Positions 24,782 to 33,553 of a stretch of DNA of 64,000 bases are shown here, piece by piece. The translations under genes were made by a program, and so were the position numbers. This DNA comes from an uncultured Ruminiclostridium sp. GTDB taxonomy: Bacteria > Bacillota > Clostridia > Oscillospirales > Ruminococcaceae. The notes beneath the pieces are model-generated. The model made no database searches, had not been told where the DNA came from, and saw nothing but the letters and a program-made list of their open reading frames with translations. The first letter of the stretch is position 1. Every line of letters starts with the position of its first letter. The stretch lies in contig CANQXF010000003.1 of assembly GCA_947627695.1 (NCBI GenBank), positions 1 through 64,000 on the forward strand. Reading direction: 5' to 3'.

Positions 24782-25261
24782 TTATCTTGAACCCAGTATA
24801 TGTATAAGACGGGCTTTTTTGTAGCCATAGGTATTCAATCTTCTGTCAAGCGAATCATAGGAATGACAGGCTATCAATATATTTTCAGGCGTGGGAAAAA
24901 GAAAAATCTTTGTAATTATAAGAGCGTGAGTAAATTTTTCCCCGTCAAATGAAAGCTGTATCACGTCGCCGACCTTCGCCAGCGACAGCGGCAGTTCTTC
25001 GGCATACGGACCTTTTCCCTTGTTTGATGTGATGAAATCATAGAAAAATTCCACCCCTGTCCATGAGGCGCTTCTGTCGTTGATGTTATTGTAATACCAG
25101 CCTGTGTCCTTTGTATAATTCATCGTCCCGCAGCCCGCATAAACGCATTGTGAAACAAAATTGGTGCAGTCCCCGCCTATTTCATCAAATGCATAATATT
25201 CGGGATTGCGCATATACGCCCATTTCCTTGCGTATGCAACGGCTTTTTCACGGTCATACAT
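24782..25261 (-). CDS. Amidase-domain protein (Amidase_6 type)
   Basis: A 159-residue protein of the putative amidase domain PF12671: [24 protein letters not shown], then the likely catalytic Cys in [16 protein letters not shown], and the His in [11 protein letters not shown]. The fold is NlpC/P60-like; peptidoglycan or another amide could be the substrate. No signal peptide is present, which is unusual for a wall enzyme. I choose ATG 25261 because CGGAGG is 9 bases before it; the earlier ATG at 25279 lies upstream of that site. Confidence 0.8.
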   Translation of the reverse strand: MYDREKAVAYARKWAYMRNPEYYAFDEIGGDCTNFVSQCVYAGCGTMNYTKDTGWYYNNINDRSASWTGVEFFYDFITSNKGKGPYAEELPLSLAKVGDVIQLSFDGEKFTHALIITKIFLFPTPENILIACHSYDSLDRRLNTYGYKKARLIHILGSR

Positions 25262-25311
25262 AAACGTTTTCCTCCGCATATTTTTTACAATATACGACGG
25301 AAAGTTTATTT

Positions 25312-25566
25312 TTATGAATTAAGCAAGTTATATTGTGCGGTGAGGTATTCGTTTATTTCATACAGTGATTGTTCACAAAGCTCAAATGTTTTTTCCGCAA
25401 TGATTTCGGATAATTCAAGGCACTTTTCGCCTTTCCATACAGACGCTTTTATGCCGTCGTCGCAGGGAGAAATAATAAATCTTAAGTTATCCCTACTCCC
25501 CTTAAAAGAATTTTTTGCCTGAAAATAGTCCTCTCCAGGCAGATCCCACGTTCCGTATTTAAGCAT
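25312..25566 (-). CDS. Small hypothetical protein heading the amidase-lepA-hemW run
   Basis: An 84-residue soluble protein I do not recognise, with a beta-like first half (YGTWDLPGEDYFQAKNSF, LRFIISPCDDGIKASVW) and a helical, acidic second half (LSEIIAEKTFELCEQSLYEINEYL). A good promoter lies 42 bases upstream; the ribosome site is weak (GGGGTT). The promoter makes expression likely. No function is proposed. Confidence 0.6.
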   Translation of the reverse strand: MLKYGTWDLPGEDYFQAKNSFKGSRDNLRFIISPCDDGIKASVWKGEKCLELSEIIAEKTFELCEQSLYEINEYLTAQYNLLNS

Positions 25567-25607
25567 ATCAAAACCCCGTTTTCATTTTAAAATAAAGCTT
25601 TTTATAA

Positions 25608-25636
25608 ATGATATCACAATCGTTCATTCTTGTCAA
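25608..25636 (-). promoter_or_regulatory. Promoter upstream of the small ORF-amidase-lepA-hemW run
   Basis: Minus strand TTGACA (25636-25631), 17-base spacer, TATCAT (25613-25608). Confidence 0.8.
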
Positions 25637-25680
25637 GAAATTAAAAATATGTCAGTCTATGCAGGAAAGTAAAATTTTTC

Positions 25681-25709
25681 TTGCATTTCAGCGCTGTTTG
25701 TGGTATCAT
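25681..25709 (+). promoter_or_regulatory. Promoter of gltX-glnS
   Basis: TTGCAT, 17-base spacer, TATCAT, about 63 bases before the gltX ATG. It is back to back with the minus-strand promoter at 25608-25636. Confidence 0.7.
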
Positions 25710-25741
25710 AATAAAAACAAAAATAAATAAAAGGGTGCGGA

Positions 25742-25775
25742 AAGGAGAAGCGTTCCTAACGCTGAAATAAATATG
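25742..25775 (+). promoter_or_regulatory. Ribosome site separated from the gltX start by a hairpin
   Basis: AAAGGAGAAG ends at about 25750 and the ATG is at 25773, too far for normal initiation. Between them lies AGCGTT-CCT-AACGCT (about 25749-25763), a 6-bp stem with a 3-base loop. If folded, it would bring the site within about 9 bases of the start. No alternative start codon exists in frame in this stretch. Confidence 0.5.
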
Positions 25776-27404
25776 GATTATAATGCATTGGCAGAACTGT
25801 TGTTTCCCGACGTGGACAAGACTCCCGATTATTACGAAAAGCTCTATCCCGAAAGAGATCTGCCCGAGGGCGCAAAGGTGACAAGATTTGCGCCGAGCCC
25901 CACGGGATTTGTTCATTTCGGCGGACTTTACCCCGTTTTTGTATCGGAAAGGCTTGCACATCAAAGCGGAGGCGTTCTGTATCTGAGGATAGAGGACACT
26001 GACTCCAAAAGAGCAGTTGAGGGCGCAGAATACGACCTTATCAACGTTTTCAATAATTTCGGCATAAACTTTGACGAAAGCGTTGTTAAAGAAGGCGCCT
26101 ACGGTCCATACCGCCAAAGCGAGCGCAGGGAAATTTATCGCACCTACGCAAAGGACCTTGTACGTCAGGGCAAAGCGTATCCCTGTTTCTGCACCGAAGA
26201 AGAGATGAAAGAGCTTAGAGAAAGGCAGGAGGCTCAAAAGGTAACTCCTGGTTATTACGGCGAATACGTCAAGTGCAGGAACCTCAGCCTTGAAGAAGTA
26301 AAGGAAAGACTTGACAAGGGTCTGCTTTATGTACTTCGTCTGCGTTCAGAGGGCGATCCCAAACACAAGATAAAATTCACCGACCTTATAAAAGGGACGA
26401 TAGAGGTAACTGAAAATCATATCGACCATATCTTGCTGAAAAGCGACGGTATGCCTACCTATCACCTTGCTCATGCGGTGGACGACCATCTGATGAGAAC
26501 AACTCATGTGGTAAGAGGCGAGGAATGGCTCTCAAGTCTGCCTTACCACATTCAGCTTTTCAATGCTCTTGGCTTTAAACTGCCGAAATATCTTCATCTG
26601 TCCCAGCTTATGAAAAAAGAGGGAGATTCAAAGAAAAAGCTGTCCAAGAGAGATAAGGGTGCAGGAATGAGCGATTATATAAGCGACGGCTATCCCGCCG
26701 AAAGCGTTGTGGAATATGTTATGACACTGCTCAACAGCAATTTCGAGGACTGGCGCAGGGCAAATCCTGACGCAGATATAAACGATTTTCCTTTTTCCGT
26801 GAAGAAGATAAGTTCAAGCGGTTCGCTGTTTGACTTGGTCAAGCTGGGCGACGTGAGCAAAAACACCGTCTCCAGAATGACCGCCGAACAGGTGTATGAC
26901 AGACTGACAAAGTGGGCAAAGGAATTTGACAACGACTTTTATCAGGTTCTGTCCCGTGACGAAGCTTACACAAAGGCGATACTTCAGATAGGACGAGGCG
27001 GCAACAAGCCCAGAAAAGACCTTGAAACATGGAAGGACGCCAAAGGCTATATGGGATTTTTCTATCCTGAATACTTCAGCTATCAGGATGTGATAGAAGG
27101 ATTTGACAAAGCGGATATTATTGCTTGCCTTGACGGCTTTGCGGCAGGATATGACGAAAACGACCCGCAGGACGTATGGTTTGAAAAGGTAAAGGCGGTA
27201 GGCGAGCAAAACGGTTTCTGCCCCAATATAAAGGAATACAAGGCAAATCCCGACGGCTGGAAAGGGAATGTGGGGGACGTAAGCTCCTTTATAAGAGTAG
27301 CTGTGACAGGTAAGCTGAACAGCCCCGACCTTTGCGCCGTAATGAAAATTTTAGGCAAAGAAGAAACTATAAACAGAATAAATAAATTTAAGGAGACACT
27401 ATAA
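25773..27404 (+). CDS. gltX: Glutamate--tRNA ligase
   Basis: A 543-residue class I aminoacyl-tRNA synthetase charging tRNA-Glu. The nucleotide-binding motif appears as FAPSPTGFVHFGG (residues 30-42), with Phe in place of the usual Ile of HIGH/HIGG; the second motif is KKLSKRDKG (the KMSKS loop). The protein is longer than the usual 470-490 residues, with extra C-terminal helices, as in a Clostridia-type branch. The next gene glnS begins in the overlap TAATG, so the two are coupled. Start discussed under the hairpin entry. Confidence 0.9.
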   Translation: MDYNALAELLFPDVDKTPDYYEKLYPERDLPEGAKVTRFAPSPTGFVHFGGLYPVFVSERLAHQSGGVLYLRIEDTDSKRAVEGAEYDLINVFNNFGINFDESVVKEGAYGPYRQSERREIYRTYAKDLVRQGKAYPCFCTEEEMKELRERQEAQKVTPGYYGEYVKCRNLSLEEVKERLDKGLLYVLRLRSEGDPKHKIKFTDLIKGTIEVTENHIDHILLKSDGMPTYHLAHAVDDHLMRTTHVVRGEEWLSSLPYHIQLFNALGFKLPKYLHLSQLMKKEGDSKKKLSKRDKGAGMSDYISDGYPAESVVEYVMTLLNSNFEDWRRANPDADINDFPFSVKKISSSGSLFDLVKLGDVSKNTVSRMTAEQVYDRLTKWAKEFDNDFYQVLSRDEAYTKAILQIGRGGNKPRKDLETWKDAKGYMGFFYPEYFSYQDVIEGFDKADIIACLDGFAAGYDENDPQDVWFEKVKAVGEQNGFCPNIKEYKANPDGWKGNVGDVSSFIRVAVTGKLNSPDLCAVMKILGKEETINRINKFKETL

Positions 27405-29080
27405 TGGCAGACGAAGAAAAGAAAGTGACAGAAGAAAGCGAGGACAACTCCAATTTCCTTACGGATATTATGGAGAGTGATCTTGCGGCAGGGAGAGTAA
27501 AGAAAATACACACACGTTTTCCTCCTGAACCTAACGGCTATCTTCATATAGGAAGCGCCAAGGCTATCTACATCAACTATACCTCCGCAAAAAAATACGG
27601 CGGTCTGTTCAATCTGCGCTTTGATGATACCAACCCCACAAAAGAGGACAACGAATACGTTGAGGCGATAATCGAGGATCTGAAATGGTTGGGCGCTGAA
27701 CCTGACGCAATATTTTACGGCAGCGACTATTTCCAGAAGACCTATGAATTTGCGGTTGAGCTTATCAAAAAAGGAAAAGCATATGTCTGCGATCTGAACA
27801 ACGAGCAGATGAAAGAATACAGAGGAACGCTCACCGAGCCTGGCAAGAACAGCCCTTACCGTGACAGGAGCGTTGAAGAAAACCTTGAGCTGTTTGAGAA
27901 GATGAAAAACGGCGAGTTCCCAGACGGCTACTGCACGCTGAGAGCAAAGATAGATATGTCAAGTCCCAATATGAATATGAGGGACCCCGCTATTTATCGT
28001 ATTCTTCATATGGGACATCACCGTCAGGGCGACAAGTGGTGCATTTATCCTCTGTATGACTTTGCGCACCCCATTCAGGACGCACTGGAGGGAATAACTC
28101 ACTCCATGTGTTCCATAGAGTTTGAAAATCACAGACCTCTTTACGATTGGGTGATTGAAAATATCGGCTTTGAACAGCCGCCTCATCAGTACGAATTTGC
28201 AAGGCTTAACGTAACGAACACCGTTATGAGCAAAAGGTATCTCAGACAGCTTGTTGAAACAGGCGTAGTTGACGGCTGGGACGACCCCAGAATGCCTACG
28301 CTCTGCGCATTGAGAAGGCGCGGATATACTCCCCAGTCTATCTTCAGATTTGTGGAGCTTGCGGGTATCTGCAAGAGCCTGTCTGTTGTCGACATTGCTT
28401 TGCTTGAGCATTGCATACGGGATGAGCTTAACAAAACCGCTTTAAGAAGAATTGCAGTGCTTGACCCTATTAAGGTAGTTATCGAAAATTATCCTGAGGA
28501 TAAAGAGGAATTTTTTGAGATCTCCAATAATCCAAACGACGAGACCGCAGGAAAGCGCAAGGTAAAATTCACAAAGGAAATTTATATAGAATCAGATGAC
28601 TTTTCCGCGGCTCCTCCTCCAAAGTATTTCAGACTCAAGCCCGACGGCGAAGTAAGGCTTATGGGAGCATATATCATAAAATTCAAGGAAGTAATTTACA
28701 AAGAGGATGGAACGATAGACAAGATAATCTGTACGGCCGACCTTGAAAGCGGCAATGGAAATCCTGTTGACGGAAGAAAAGTAAAAGGCACGATCCACTG
28801 GGTAAGCGCAAGTGATTGCATTGACAGTAATGTTTATATCTACAACAACCTGTTCACTATCGAAAACACCAACGCAATACCCGAAGGAAAGACATTTGAC
28901 GATTATCTCAACCCCGAATCGGTAGTAAAAAAAGTCGGCTGCAAGTTGGAGAGAAGCCTTGAGGACGCCAAGGCGGGAGATAAGTTCCAGTTTGTCCGCC
29001 TGGGTTATTTCTGTAAGGATTCAAAATATGACAACGTGTTCAACAGAATAGTTGAGCTGAAGGATTCAAAGCCTTTTTAA
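27404..29080 (+). CDS. glnS: Glutamine--tRNA ligase
   Basis: A 558-residue glutaminyl-tRNA synthetase. HIGH motif PPEPNGYLHIGSAKAI near residues 42-57, FNLRFDDTNPTKED, the KMSKS counterpart VMSKRYL, and a C-terminal two-barrel anticodon-binding domain (RRIAVLDPIKVVIENYPE to FVRLGYFCKDSKY) are all present. Most Firmicutes lack GlnRS and make Gln-tRNA by amidation, so this gene probably came by transfer into the lineage. It overlaps gltX by one base. Confidence 0.95.
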   Translation: MADEEKKVTEESEDNSNFLTDIMESDLAAGRVKKIHTRFPPEPNGYLHIGSAKAIYINYTSAKKYGGLFNLRFDDTNPTKEDNEYVEAIIEDLKWLGAEPDAIFYGSDYFQKTYEFAVELIKKGKAYVCDLNNEQMKEYRGTLTEPGKNSPYRDRSVEENLELFEKMKNGEFPDGYCTLRAKIDMSSPNMNMRDPAIYRILHMGHHRQGDKWCIYPLYDFAHPIQDALEGITHSMCSIEFENHRPLYDWVIENIGFEQPPHQYEFARLNVTNTVMSKRYLRQLVETGVVDGWDDPRMPTLCALRRRGYTPQSIFRFVELAGICKSLSVVDIALLEHCIRDELNKTALRRIAVLDPIKVVIENYPEDKEEFFEISNNPNDETAGKRKVKFTKEIYIESDDFSAAPPPKYFRLKPDGEVRLMGAYIIKFKEVIYKEDGTIDKIICTADLESGNGNPVDGRKVKGTIHWVSASDCIDSNVYIYNNLFTIENTNAIPEGKTFDDYLNPESVVKKVGCKLERSLEDAKAGDKFQFVRLGYFCKDSKYDNVFNRIVELKDSKPF

Positions 29081-29083
29081 ATT

Positions 29084-29803
29084 ATGGATAAGACTGAAAA
29101 ATTGAACCAGATGATAAAAGAAGCGGAAAGCGTGGTGTTTTTCGGCGGGGCGGGCGTTTCCACCGAAAGCGGTATTCCCGATTTTCGCAGTGTTGACGGA
29201 TTGTATAATCAAAAATACGACTTTCCTCCCGAAACAATACTCAGCGATGATTTCTTTTACGGCAAGACAGAAGAATTTTACCGTTTTTACCGTGACAAAA
29301 TGCTCTGCCTTGACGCAAAGCCCAATGCGGCGCATTTAAAGTTGGCGGAACTGGAAAAGGCTGGAAAGCTGACGGCGGTAGTTACGCAGAATATAGACGG
29401 ACTTCATCAGATGGCGGGAAGCAAAAGGGTCTATGAGCTTCACGGCTCCGTTCACCGCAACTACTGCCAGAAATGCGGAAAGAATTTTGACGCCCGCTTT
29501 ATGTTGAACAGCACAGGCGTTCCTCACTGCGAATGCGGAGGACTTATAAAACCCGACGTTGTTTTATACGGCGAGTCTCTCGACCAAAATGTGATAAACG
29601 GAGCGGTCAGAGCGATAGCAAGCTGTGATATGCTGATAATCGGCGGGACTTCGCTTGCCGTTTATCCTGCGGCTGGGCTGATAAATTATTACCGTGGAAA
29701 TAAGCTGGTGATAATAAACCTTTCCGCAACAGCTGCCGATTCCTCTGCCGACCTCGTTATAGAGGGAAAAATAGGTGAAGTTCTCAGCAAAATAAAATTG
29801 TAA
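29084..29803 (+). CDS. Sir2-type NAD-dependent protein deacylase
   Basis: A 239-residue sirtuin: NAD loop GGAGVSTESGIPDFRS near residues 21-36, TQNIDGLHQMAG, catalytic His in YELHGSVHRNYC, and a zinc site of CQKC and CECG (the cysteines near residues 126-129 and 149-151). The IIGGTSLAVYPAAGL segment closes the Rossmann fold. It removes acyl groups from lysines of target proteins. It begins only 3 bases after glnS and is probably in the same transcript. Confidence 0.95.
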   Translation: MDKTEKLNQMIKEAESVVFFGGAGVSTESGIPDFRSVDGLYNQKYDFPPETILSDDFFYGKTEEFYRFYRDKMLCLDAKPNAAHLKLAELEKAGKLTAVVTQNIDGLHQMAGSKRVYELHGSVHRNYCQKCGKNFDARFMLNSTGVPHCECGGLIKPDVVLYGESLDQNVINGAVRAIASCDMLIIGGTSLAVYPAAGLINYYRGNKLVIINLSATAADSSADLVIEGKIGEVLSKIKL

Positions 29804-29853
29804 TTTTGAGAGGAGCACTTGGTGTGAAAGCCTGACTTTTCAATAAGATTTAG

Positions 29854-29859
29854 TACAAT
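29854..29859 (+). promoter_or_regulatory. Possible -10 element upstream of dcd
   Basis: TACAAT at 29854-29859 with a weak CTGACT 16 bases upstream (29832-29837). It lies in the 115-base gap between the sirtuin and dcd; GAGGTACTGAT then precedes the dcd ATG. Confidence 0.35.
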
Positions 29860-29918
29860 ATATACGAAAGGATAGGTTTCGGCTTGCTCAATACATCGGG
29901 ATAAATTGAGGTACTGAT

Positions 29919-30455
29919 ATGATTTTGTCCGATAAAACAATAATCAAAATGCTTGATGAAAAATCATTGATTATAAATCCGCTGACTGATGAACAGATAC
30001 AGCCGGCAAGTGTGGATATAAGATTAGGTAATACTTTTAGCATTGTTGATGATACTCCGACCGGAATAATTACGTTGGACAGGAAAATCAACTATAAGTC
30101 AATTATCACTGATACTTATTTAATACTTCCGGGGCAGTTTGTTCTGGCAACTACTATGGAATATTTTGAGTTGCCCAATAACATAACTGCATTTGTAGAG
30201 GGCAGAAGTTCGCTTGGTCGTATGGGGTTATTTATTCAGAATGCAGGTTGGGTAGACCCCGGTTTTAAAGGTGAAATAACTTTGGAATTATTTAATGCCA
30301 ACAGATGTGCAATAGAACTGAAAACAGGACGCAGGATCGGACAATTGGTATTTGCAGAAATGGACGATTCTGCCCTTAATCCTTATAACGGAAAATATCA
30401 AGGGCAGACCGGGGCAACAGGTTCAAAGGTTATGGAGGATATAGATAACATATGA
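29919..30455 (+). CDS. dcd: dCTP deaminase
   Basis: A 178-residue trimeric nucleotide deaminase. The family motifs [43 protein letters not shown] (catalytic Glu in the second part) and the C-terminal [10 protein letters not shown] are present. It turns dCTP into dUTP (or dUMP in the bifunctional type), feeding dTTP synthesis; tmk lies 3 kb downstream. The next gene overlaps in ATGA. By eye this pair is more A+T-rich than the synthetase genes before it. Confidence 0.9.
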   Translation: MILSDKTIIKMLDEKSLIINPLTDEQIQPASVDIRLGNTFSIVDDTPTGIITLDRKINYKSIITDTYLILPGQFVLATTMEYFELPNNITAFVEGRSSLGRMGLFIQNAGWVDPGFKGEITLELFNANRCAIELKTGRRIGQLVFAEMDDSALNPYNGKYQGQTGATGSKVMEDIDNI

Positions 30456-31108
30456 ACAGAGAATGGTCGGAGTTAAACAAACTGCTTCAGATACAACTGA
30501 AAAAACAGGATACATTTGAAGAGGGAGTTAAAACTCTATTTTCTCTGCGAAATCAACTAATGCAAACCTTGACCTCTTTTAAAACCGAATTACACAGAGA
30601 TGAATTTGACGCTATTCCTTTTATAAACGCTGACGGCTATCACAGCAAAACTATTGCTTATTCCATATGGCATATTTTTCGCATTGAGGATATAGTCGCT
30701 CATACGCTGATAAAAAAAGATGAACAGGTATTTTTTTCAGGCGATTATCAAAAGCGTATAAATTCTCCTATAATAACGACAGGAAATGAGCTTATAAAAC
30801 AGCAAATATCGGATTTTTCACAACTGCTTGATTTGAATGAGCTGTACTCGTATGCTCAAGAAGTAAAGGAAAGTACGGAAAATATAGTTAAAGAGCTTTC
30901 TTTTACTGATCTGAAAAGGAAAATATCAGAAGAAATGAAAGAGTATCTTAAGTCGCTGAATGTTGTAAGCACAAATGAAAAGGCCGTCTGGCTTATTGAT
31001 TACTGGTGCGGCAAGAATATCGGCGGACTTATACAAATGCCTTTTTCAAGGCACTGGATAATGCACACAGAAGCGTCCTTGCGTATAAAGAACAGAATAC
31101 ATTTATAA
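30452..31108 (+). CDS. DinB-like hypothetical protein coupled to dcd
   Basis: A 218-residue, helical soluble protein. The layout fits the DinB/YfiT-like four-helix fold: [25 protein letters not shown] in the middle (with His residues at positions expected for metal binding) and [19 protein letters not shown] near the end. Relatives are often named phage head-tail adaptor without good reason. Its ATG lies inside the dcd stop (ATGA overlap). No ligand or reaction can be assigned. Confidence 0.65.
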   Translation: MNREWSELNKLLQIQLKKQDTFEEGVKTLFSLRNQLMQTLTSFKTELHRDEFDAIPFINADGYHSKTIAYSIWHIFRIEDIVAHTLIKKDEQVFFSGDYQKRINSPIITTGNELIKQQISDFSQLLDLNELYSYAQEVKESTENIVKELSFTDLKRKISEEMKEYLKSLNVVSTNEKAVWLIDYWCGKNIGGLIQMPFSRHWIMHTEASLRIKNRIHL

Positions 31109-31130
31109 GTATATCAGTTGAATTAAAAAA

Positions 31131-31177
31131 TAAAAACCGTTGTTTAAAGGAATTTGCATTAAAACAACGGTTTTTAT
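31131..31177. terminator. Bidirectional terminator
   Basis: A 14-bp stem (AAAAACCGTTGTTT with AAACAACGGTTTTT) and a 16-base loop lie between the plus-strand DinB-like gene and the minus-strand reductase gene. Confidence 0.85.
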
Positions 31178-31206
31178 ATATTCAATTTGTTTCGATTTCA
31201 ATCACT

Positions 31207-31767
31207 TTATTTCAGTGATTTCAGTGTATCTAAAACATATTCTGTAATATCTTTATAAACAGCCTTCGGATTTTCTGCATTGTTTAGATATTCATATGTA
31301 GAGCAGTCAAATTGATAATTTTTCATAACGAATTTATCAAAAATGAGTTTGATCGGAGTTTCATCACAAATTCCGCAGCTTGCATATGAAAAAATAGCTG
31401 CCTTTTTGCCAAGCAATGGATTATTATCGGTATTGATACGTCCGGAGAAGAAAAGAATGCTTATCATTCGCTCAAATAAAGCGGTAAGTCTTGATGGGAT
31501 CCCTGCATAAACAGGTGAAATAATAAAAATCGCGTCTGACAGGAGCATTTTATCAAAAATCTCCTGAAATTTATCATCAGGCGTTGAAGGCAAAACACAC
31601 CGACCGGTTTCAGCGCAGCCCATACAAGCCATACAGCTATGAATATTGTTATCTGCAAGATGAACAAAGTCAAATTCAAAGTTCCCCTCAGCACTTTTCA
31701 TTGCAGCTTCGATCTTTTTATTCTCTCCGCCAAGTCTTTGTGATGCAAAAATAACCAACAATTTCAT
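31207..31767 (-). CDS. Flavodoxin-fold NADPH-dependent FMN reductase
   Basis: A 186-residue flavoprotein of the NADPH-dependent FMN reductase/iron-sulfur flavoprotein type. It starts with LLVIFASQRLGGENKKIEAA, and has a compact cysteine cluster CMACMGCAETGRC at about 45-57 that may hold an iron-sulfur cluster, then FIISPVYAGIPSRLTALFER as flavin contact. GAGGT precedes ATG 31767. It stands alone between the dcd pair and tRNA-Leu. Confidence 0.85.
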   Translation of the reverse strand: MKLLVIFASQRLGGENKKIEAAMKSAEGNFEFDFVHLADNNIHSCMACMGCAETGRCVLPSTPDDKFQEIFDKMLLSDAIFIISPVYAGIPSRLTALFERMISILFFSGRINTDNNPLLGKKAAIFSYASCGICDETPIKLIFDKFVMKNYQFDCSTYEYLNNAENPKAVYKDITEYVLDTLKSLK

Positions 31768-31860
31768 ATGCGTACCTCGTTTTAAATTTACTATTTTGAA
31801 AAAATGTTTTACAAATTTTCCTGTTGCAATTTAGATTTTTTGCCGCAGAATTTAAAAATA

Positions 31861-31999
31861 AGCTCCCGTTGTCTGGGAGCATATTGGGTCCAGCGTCACG
31901 CCGGTGTGATGTTGTTACCAAAAAGATATTTTGAGCGATGAATAAAAAATACTCCATCCTCCTTGGGAGCGCGCTGCGCGATTTTTCGGTTTTGCGCAC
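31861..31999 (-). repeat. tRNA-downstream modular repeat, copy A
   Basis: Read on the minus strand (the direction of tRNA-Leu), this segment contains a degenerate GCTCCC...GGAG terminator-like hairpin with TATTTTTTAT, then a conserved box (31941-31904: TTCATCGCTCAAAA, GGTAACAACATCACA), then a small hairpin CGGCG-TGA-CGCTGG, then a GCTCCC...GGGAGC terminator (31879-31861). The same order and box occur after the tRNA cluster at 50.99-51.13 kb. Function unknown. Confidence 0.7.
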
Positions 32000-32098
32000 G
32001 CAAAATGAATTTCTTTAAGGGAAATTCAAGAAAAATTGCACATGGAAAAGTGCTGAGGACGAGCCGTAAGGCGAAGGACGAAGCCTTTTCCCGTTTGC

Positions 32099-32127
32099 AA
32101 AAAATGCCCTCTTTGAGGGCATTTTTC
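32099..32127 (-). terminator. Terminator of tRNA-Leu
   Basis: A stem AAAATGCCCTC/GAGGGCATTTT with a 3-base loop ends in a T run on the minus strand, just past the tRNA. Confidence 0.8.
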
Positions 32128-32136
32128 CTAACGACG

Positions 32137-32221
32137 TGGTGCGCCTGACAGGACTTGAACCTGCACACCGTAAGGCATTAGAACCTAAATCTAACGTGTC
32201 TGCCAATTTCACCACAGGCGC
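32137..32221 (-). tRNA. tRNA-Leu (anticodon TAG)
   Basis: An 85-base class II tRNA. The acceptor stem GCGCCTG/CAGGCGC is perfect, with A73 and encoded CCA. The anticodon stem TTAGA/TCTAA holds the loop TTTAGGT, giving anticodon TAG. A short variable arm and the T loop GTTCAAG are present. Confidence 0.95.
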
Positions 32222-32263
32222 ATTTACATTATTCCCCTTGAAAAACATCTGCTTTTCTGTTAT

Positions 32264-32292
32264 ACTTTACCATAAATAATTAAAAAAGTCAA
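32264..32292 (-). promoter_or_regulatory. Promoter of tRNA-Leu
   Basis: Minus strand TTGACT (32292-32287), 17 bases, TAAAGT (32269-32264), about 43 bases upstream of the mature 5' end. Confidence 0.65.
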
Positions 32293-32307
32293 GAATGGAG
32301 CAGTCCT

Positions 32308-33471
32308 ATGACAAATTTTCTCATAAAGCTGTTTATAGGCGCCGATTTAAACAAGGACGATCCTTTGATAAGGAAAAAATGCGGTTTTCTGTCAGGCTTG
32401 ACAGGAATATTCATAAATATTCTGCTTTTTATCGGAAAGATATTTGCGGGAATTTTTTCGGGCGCAATATCAGTAGTAGCCGACGCACTTAACAACCTCT
32501 CCGATGCAGGCTCGTCAATAGTGAATATCGTGGGCTTTAAAATCGCTCTTGCTCCGCCTGACAGGGAACACCCGTTCGGTCATGGCAGGGCGGAGTATGT
32601 AGCGGGTCTGATAATTTCCTTTATTATCGCTCTCATGGGCGTCGAACTTGCAAGAACTTCTGTTGAAAAAATAATTTTTGCCTCAGCTCCTGAATATGAC
32701 CTGTTTACTGTGATAATACTCTGCATATCTATCGCTCTTAAGTTCTGGATGTATATTTTCAACAGAAAAATGGGTAATATGATAGATTCAGTTGCTATGA
32801 AAGCAACTGCGACCGACAGCATATCAGACGTTATTTCGACCGCTGCAGTCCTTATCGGTATAGCGATAAATTATTTCGCTCACCTTAACGCAGACGGGTA
32901 TATCGGACTGCTGGTTTCACTTTTTATTGTTTATTCAGGAATAAAAACAGCAAAAGAGAGCCTTTCTCCCTTATTGGGTCAAATGCCTAACAAAGAGCTT
33001 TCCGAAAACATAAAGGATACTGTTTGCTCATATGACGGAATAATAGGAATACATGATCTTCTTATACATAACTACGGCGTTGGCGTCAGCATTATATCAC
33101 TCCATGCTGAGGTCCCTTCCTGTGTCAGCCTTTCGGAGGCTCATGCTCTTATTGACCTGATAGAAACAGAGCTTGAGCAAAAATTCCATTGCACAGCCAC
33201 TATCCACATTGACCCTGTTGATGTAAACGATACAAAATCAGATGAACTGCTGAGCAGTATCATATCATTTATAAAATCTATCGAGCCGTCCCTTTCGGTG
33301 CATGATTTCAGACTGACGGGCTCTACAATACATTTTGACCTGGTTATTCCTTACAAATTCAATATCGGCACCGAGCAGTTGAGAGAAGATGTCACCGCTT
33401 TCATACATCAAAAGGATAAAACCTTGAACCCTATCATCAATATCGAAAGACAAATGACCGAACTTGACTAA
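32308..33471 (+). CDS. Cation diffusion facilitator (CDF) transporter
   Basis: A 387-residue zinc/manganese-type CDF exporter with six membrane helices in the first 215 residues. Metal-site residues are in the second helix (SVVADALNNLSDAGSSIVN) and the fifth (KATATDSISDVISTAAVLIG), with DREHPFGHGRAEYVAG between them. The C-terminal cytoplasmic domain repeats a ferredoxin-like fold twice, longer than in the shortest CDFs. GGAG lies 9 bases before the ATG. Substrate ion not determinable, although the N/DxxxD pattern fits divalent metals such as Mn or Zn. Confidence 0.9.
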   Translation: MTNFLIKLFIGADLNKDDPLIRKKCGFLSGLTGIFINILLFIGKIFAGIFSGAISVVADALNNLSDAGSSIVNIVGFKIALAPPDREHPFGHGRAEYVAGLIISFIIALMGVELARTSVEKIIFASAPEYDLFTVIILCISIALKFWMYIFNRKMGNMIDSVAMKATATDSISDVISTAAVLIGIAINYFAHLNADGYIGLLVSLFIVYSGIKTAKESLSPLLGQMPNKELSENIKDTVCSYDGIIGIHDLLIHNYGVGVSIISLHAEVPSCVSLSEAHALIDLIETELEQKFHCTATIHIDPVDVNDTKSDELLSSIISFIKSIEPSLSVHDFRLTGSTIHFDLVIPYKFNIGTEQLREDVTAFIHQKDKTLNPIINIERQMTELD

Positions 33472-33553
33472 TAAAGAAATTTGTGGTAAAATTCTATTGA
33501 TTATATATTTCAGATCATTCAGCTTTTAACAAATAATGAAACGGAGAATTTCT

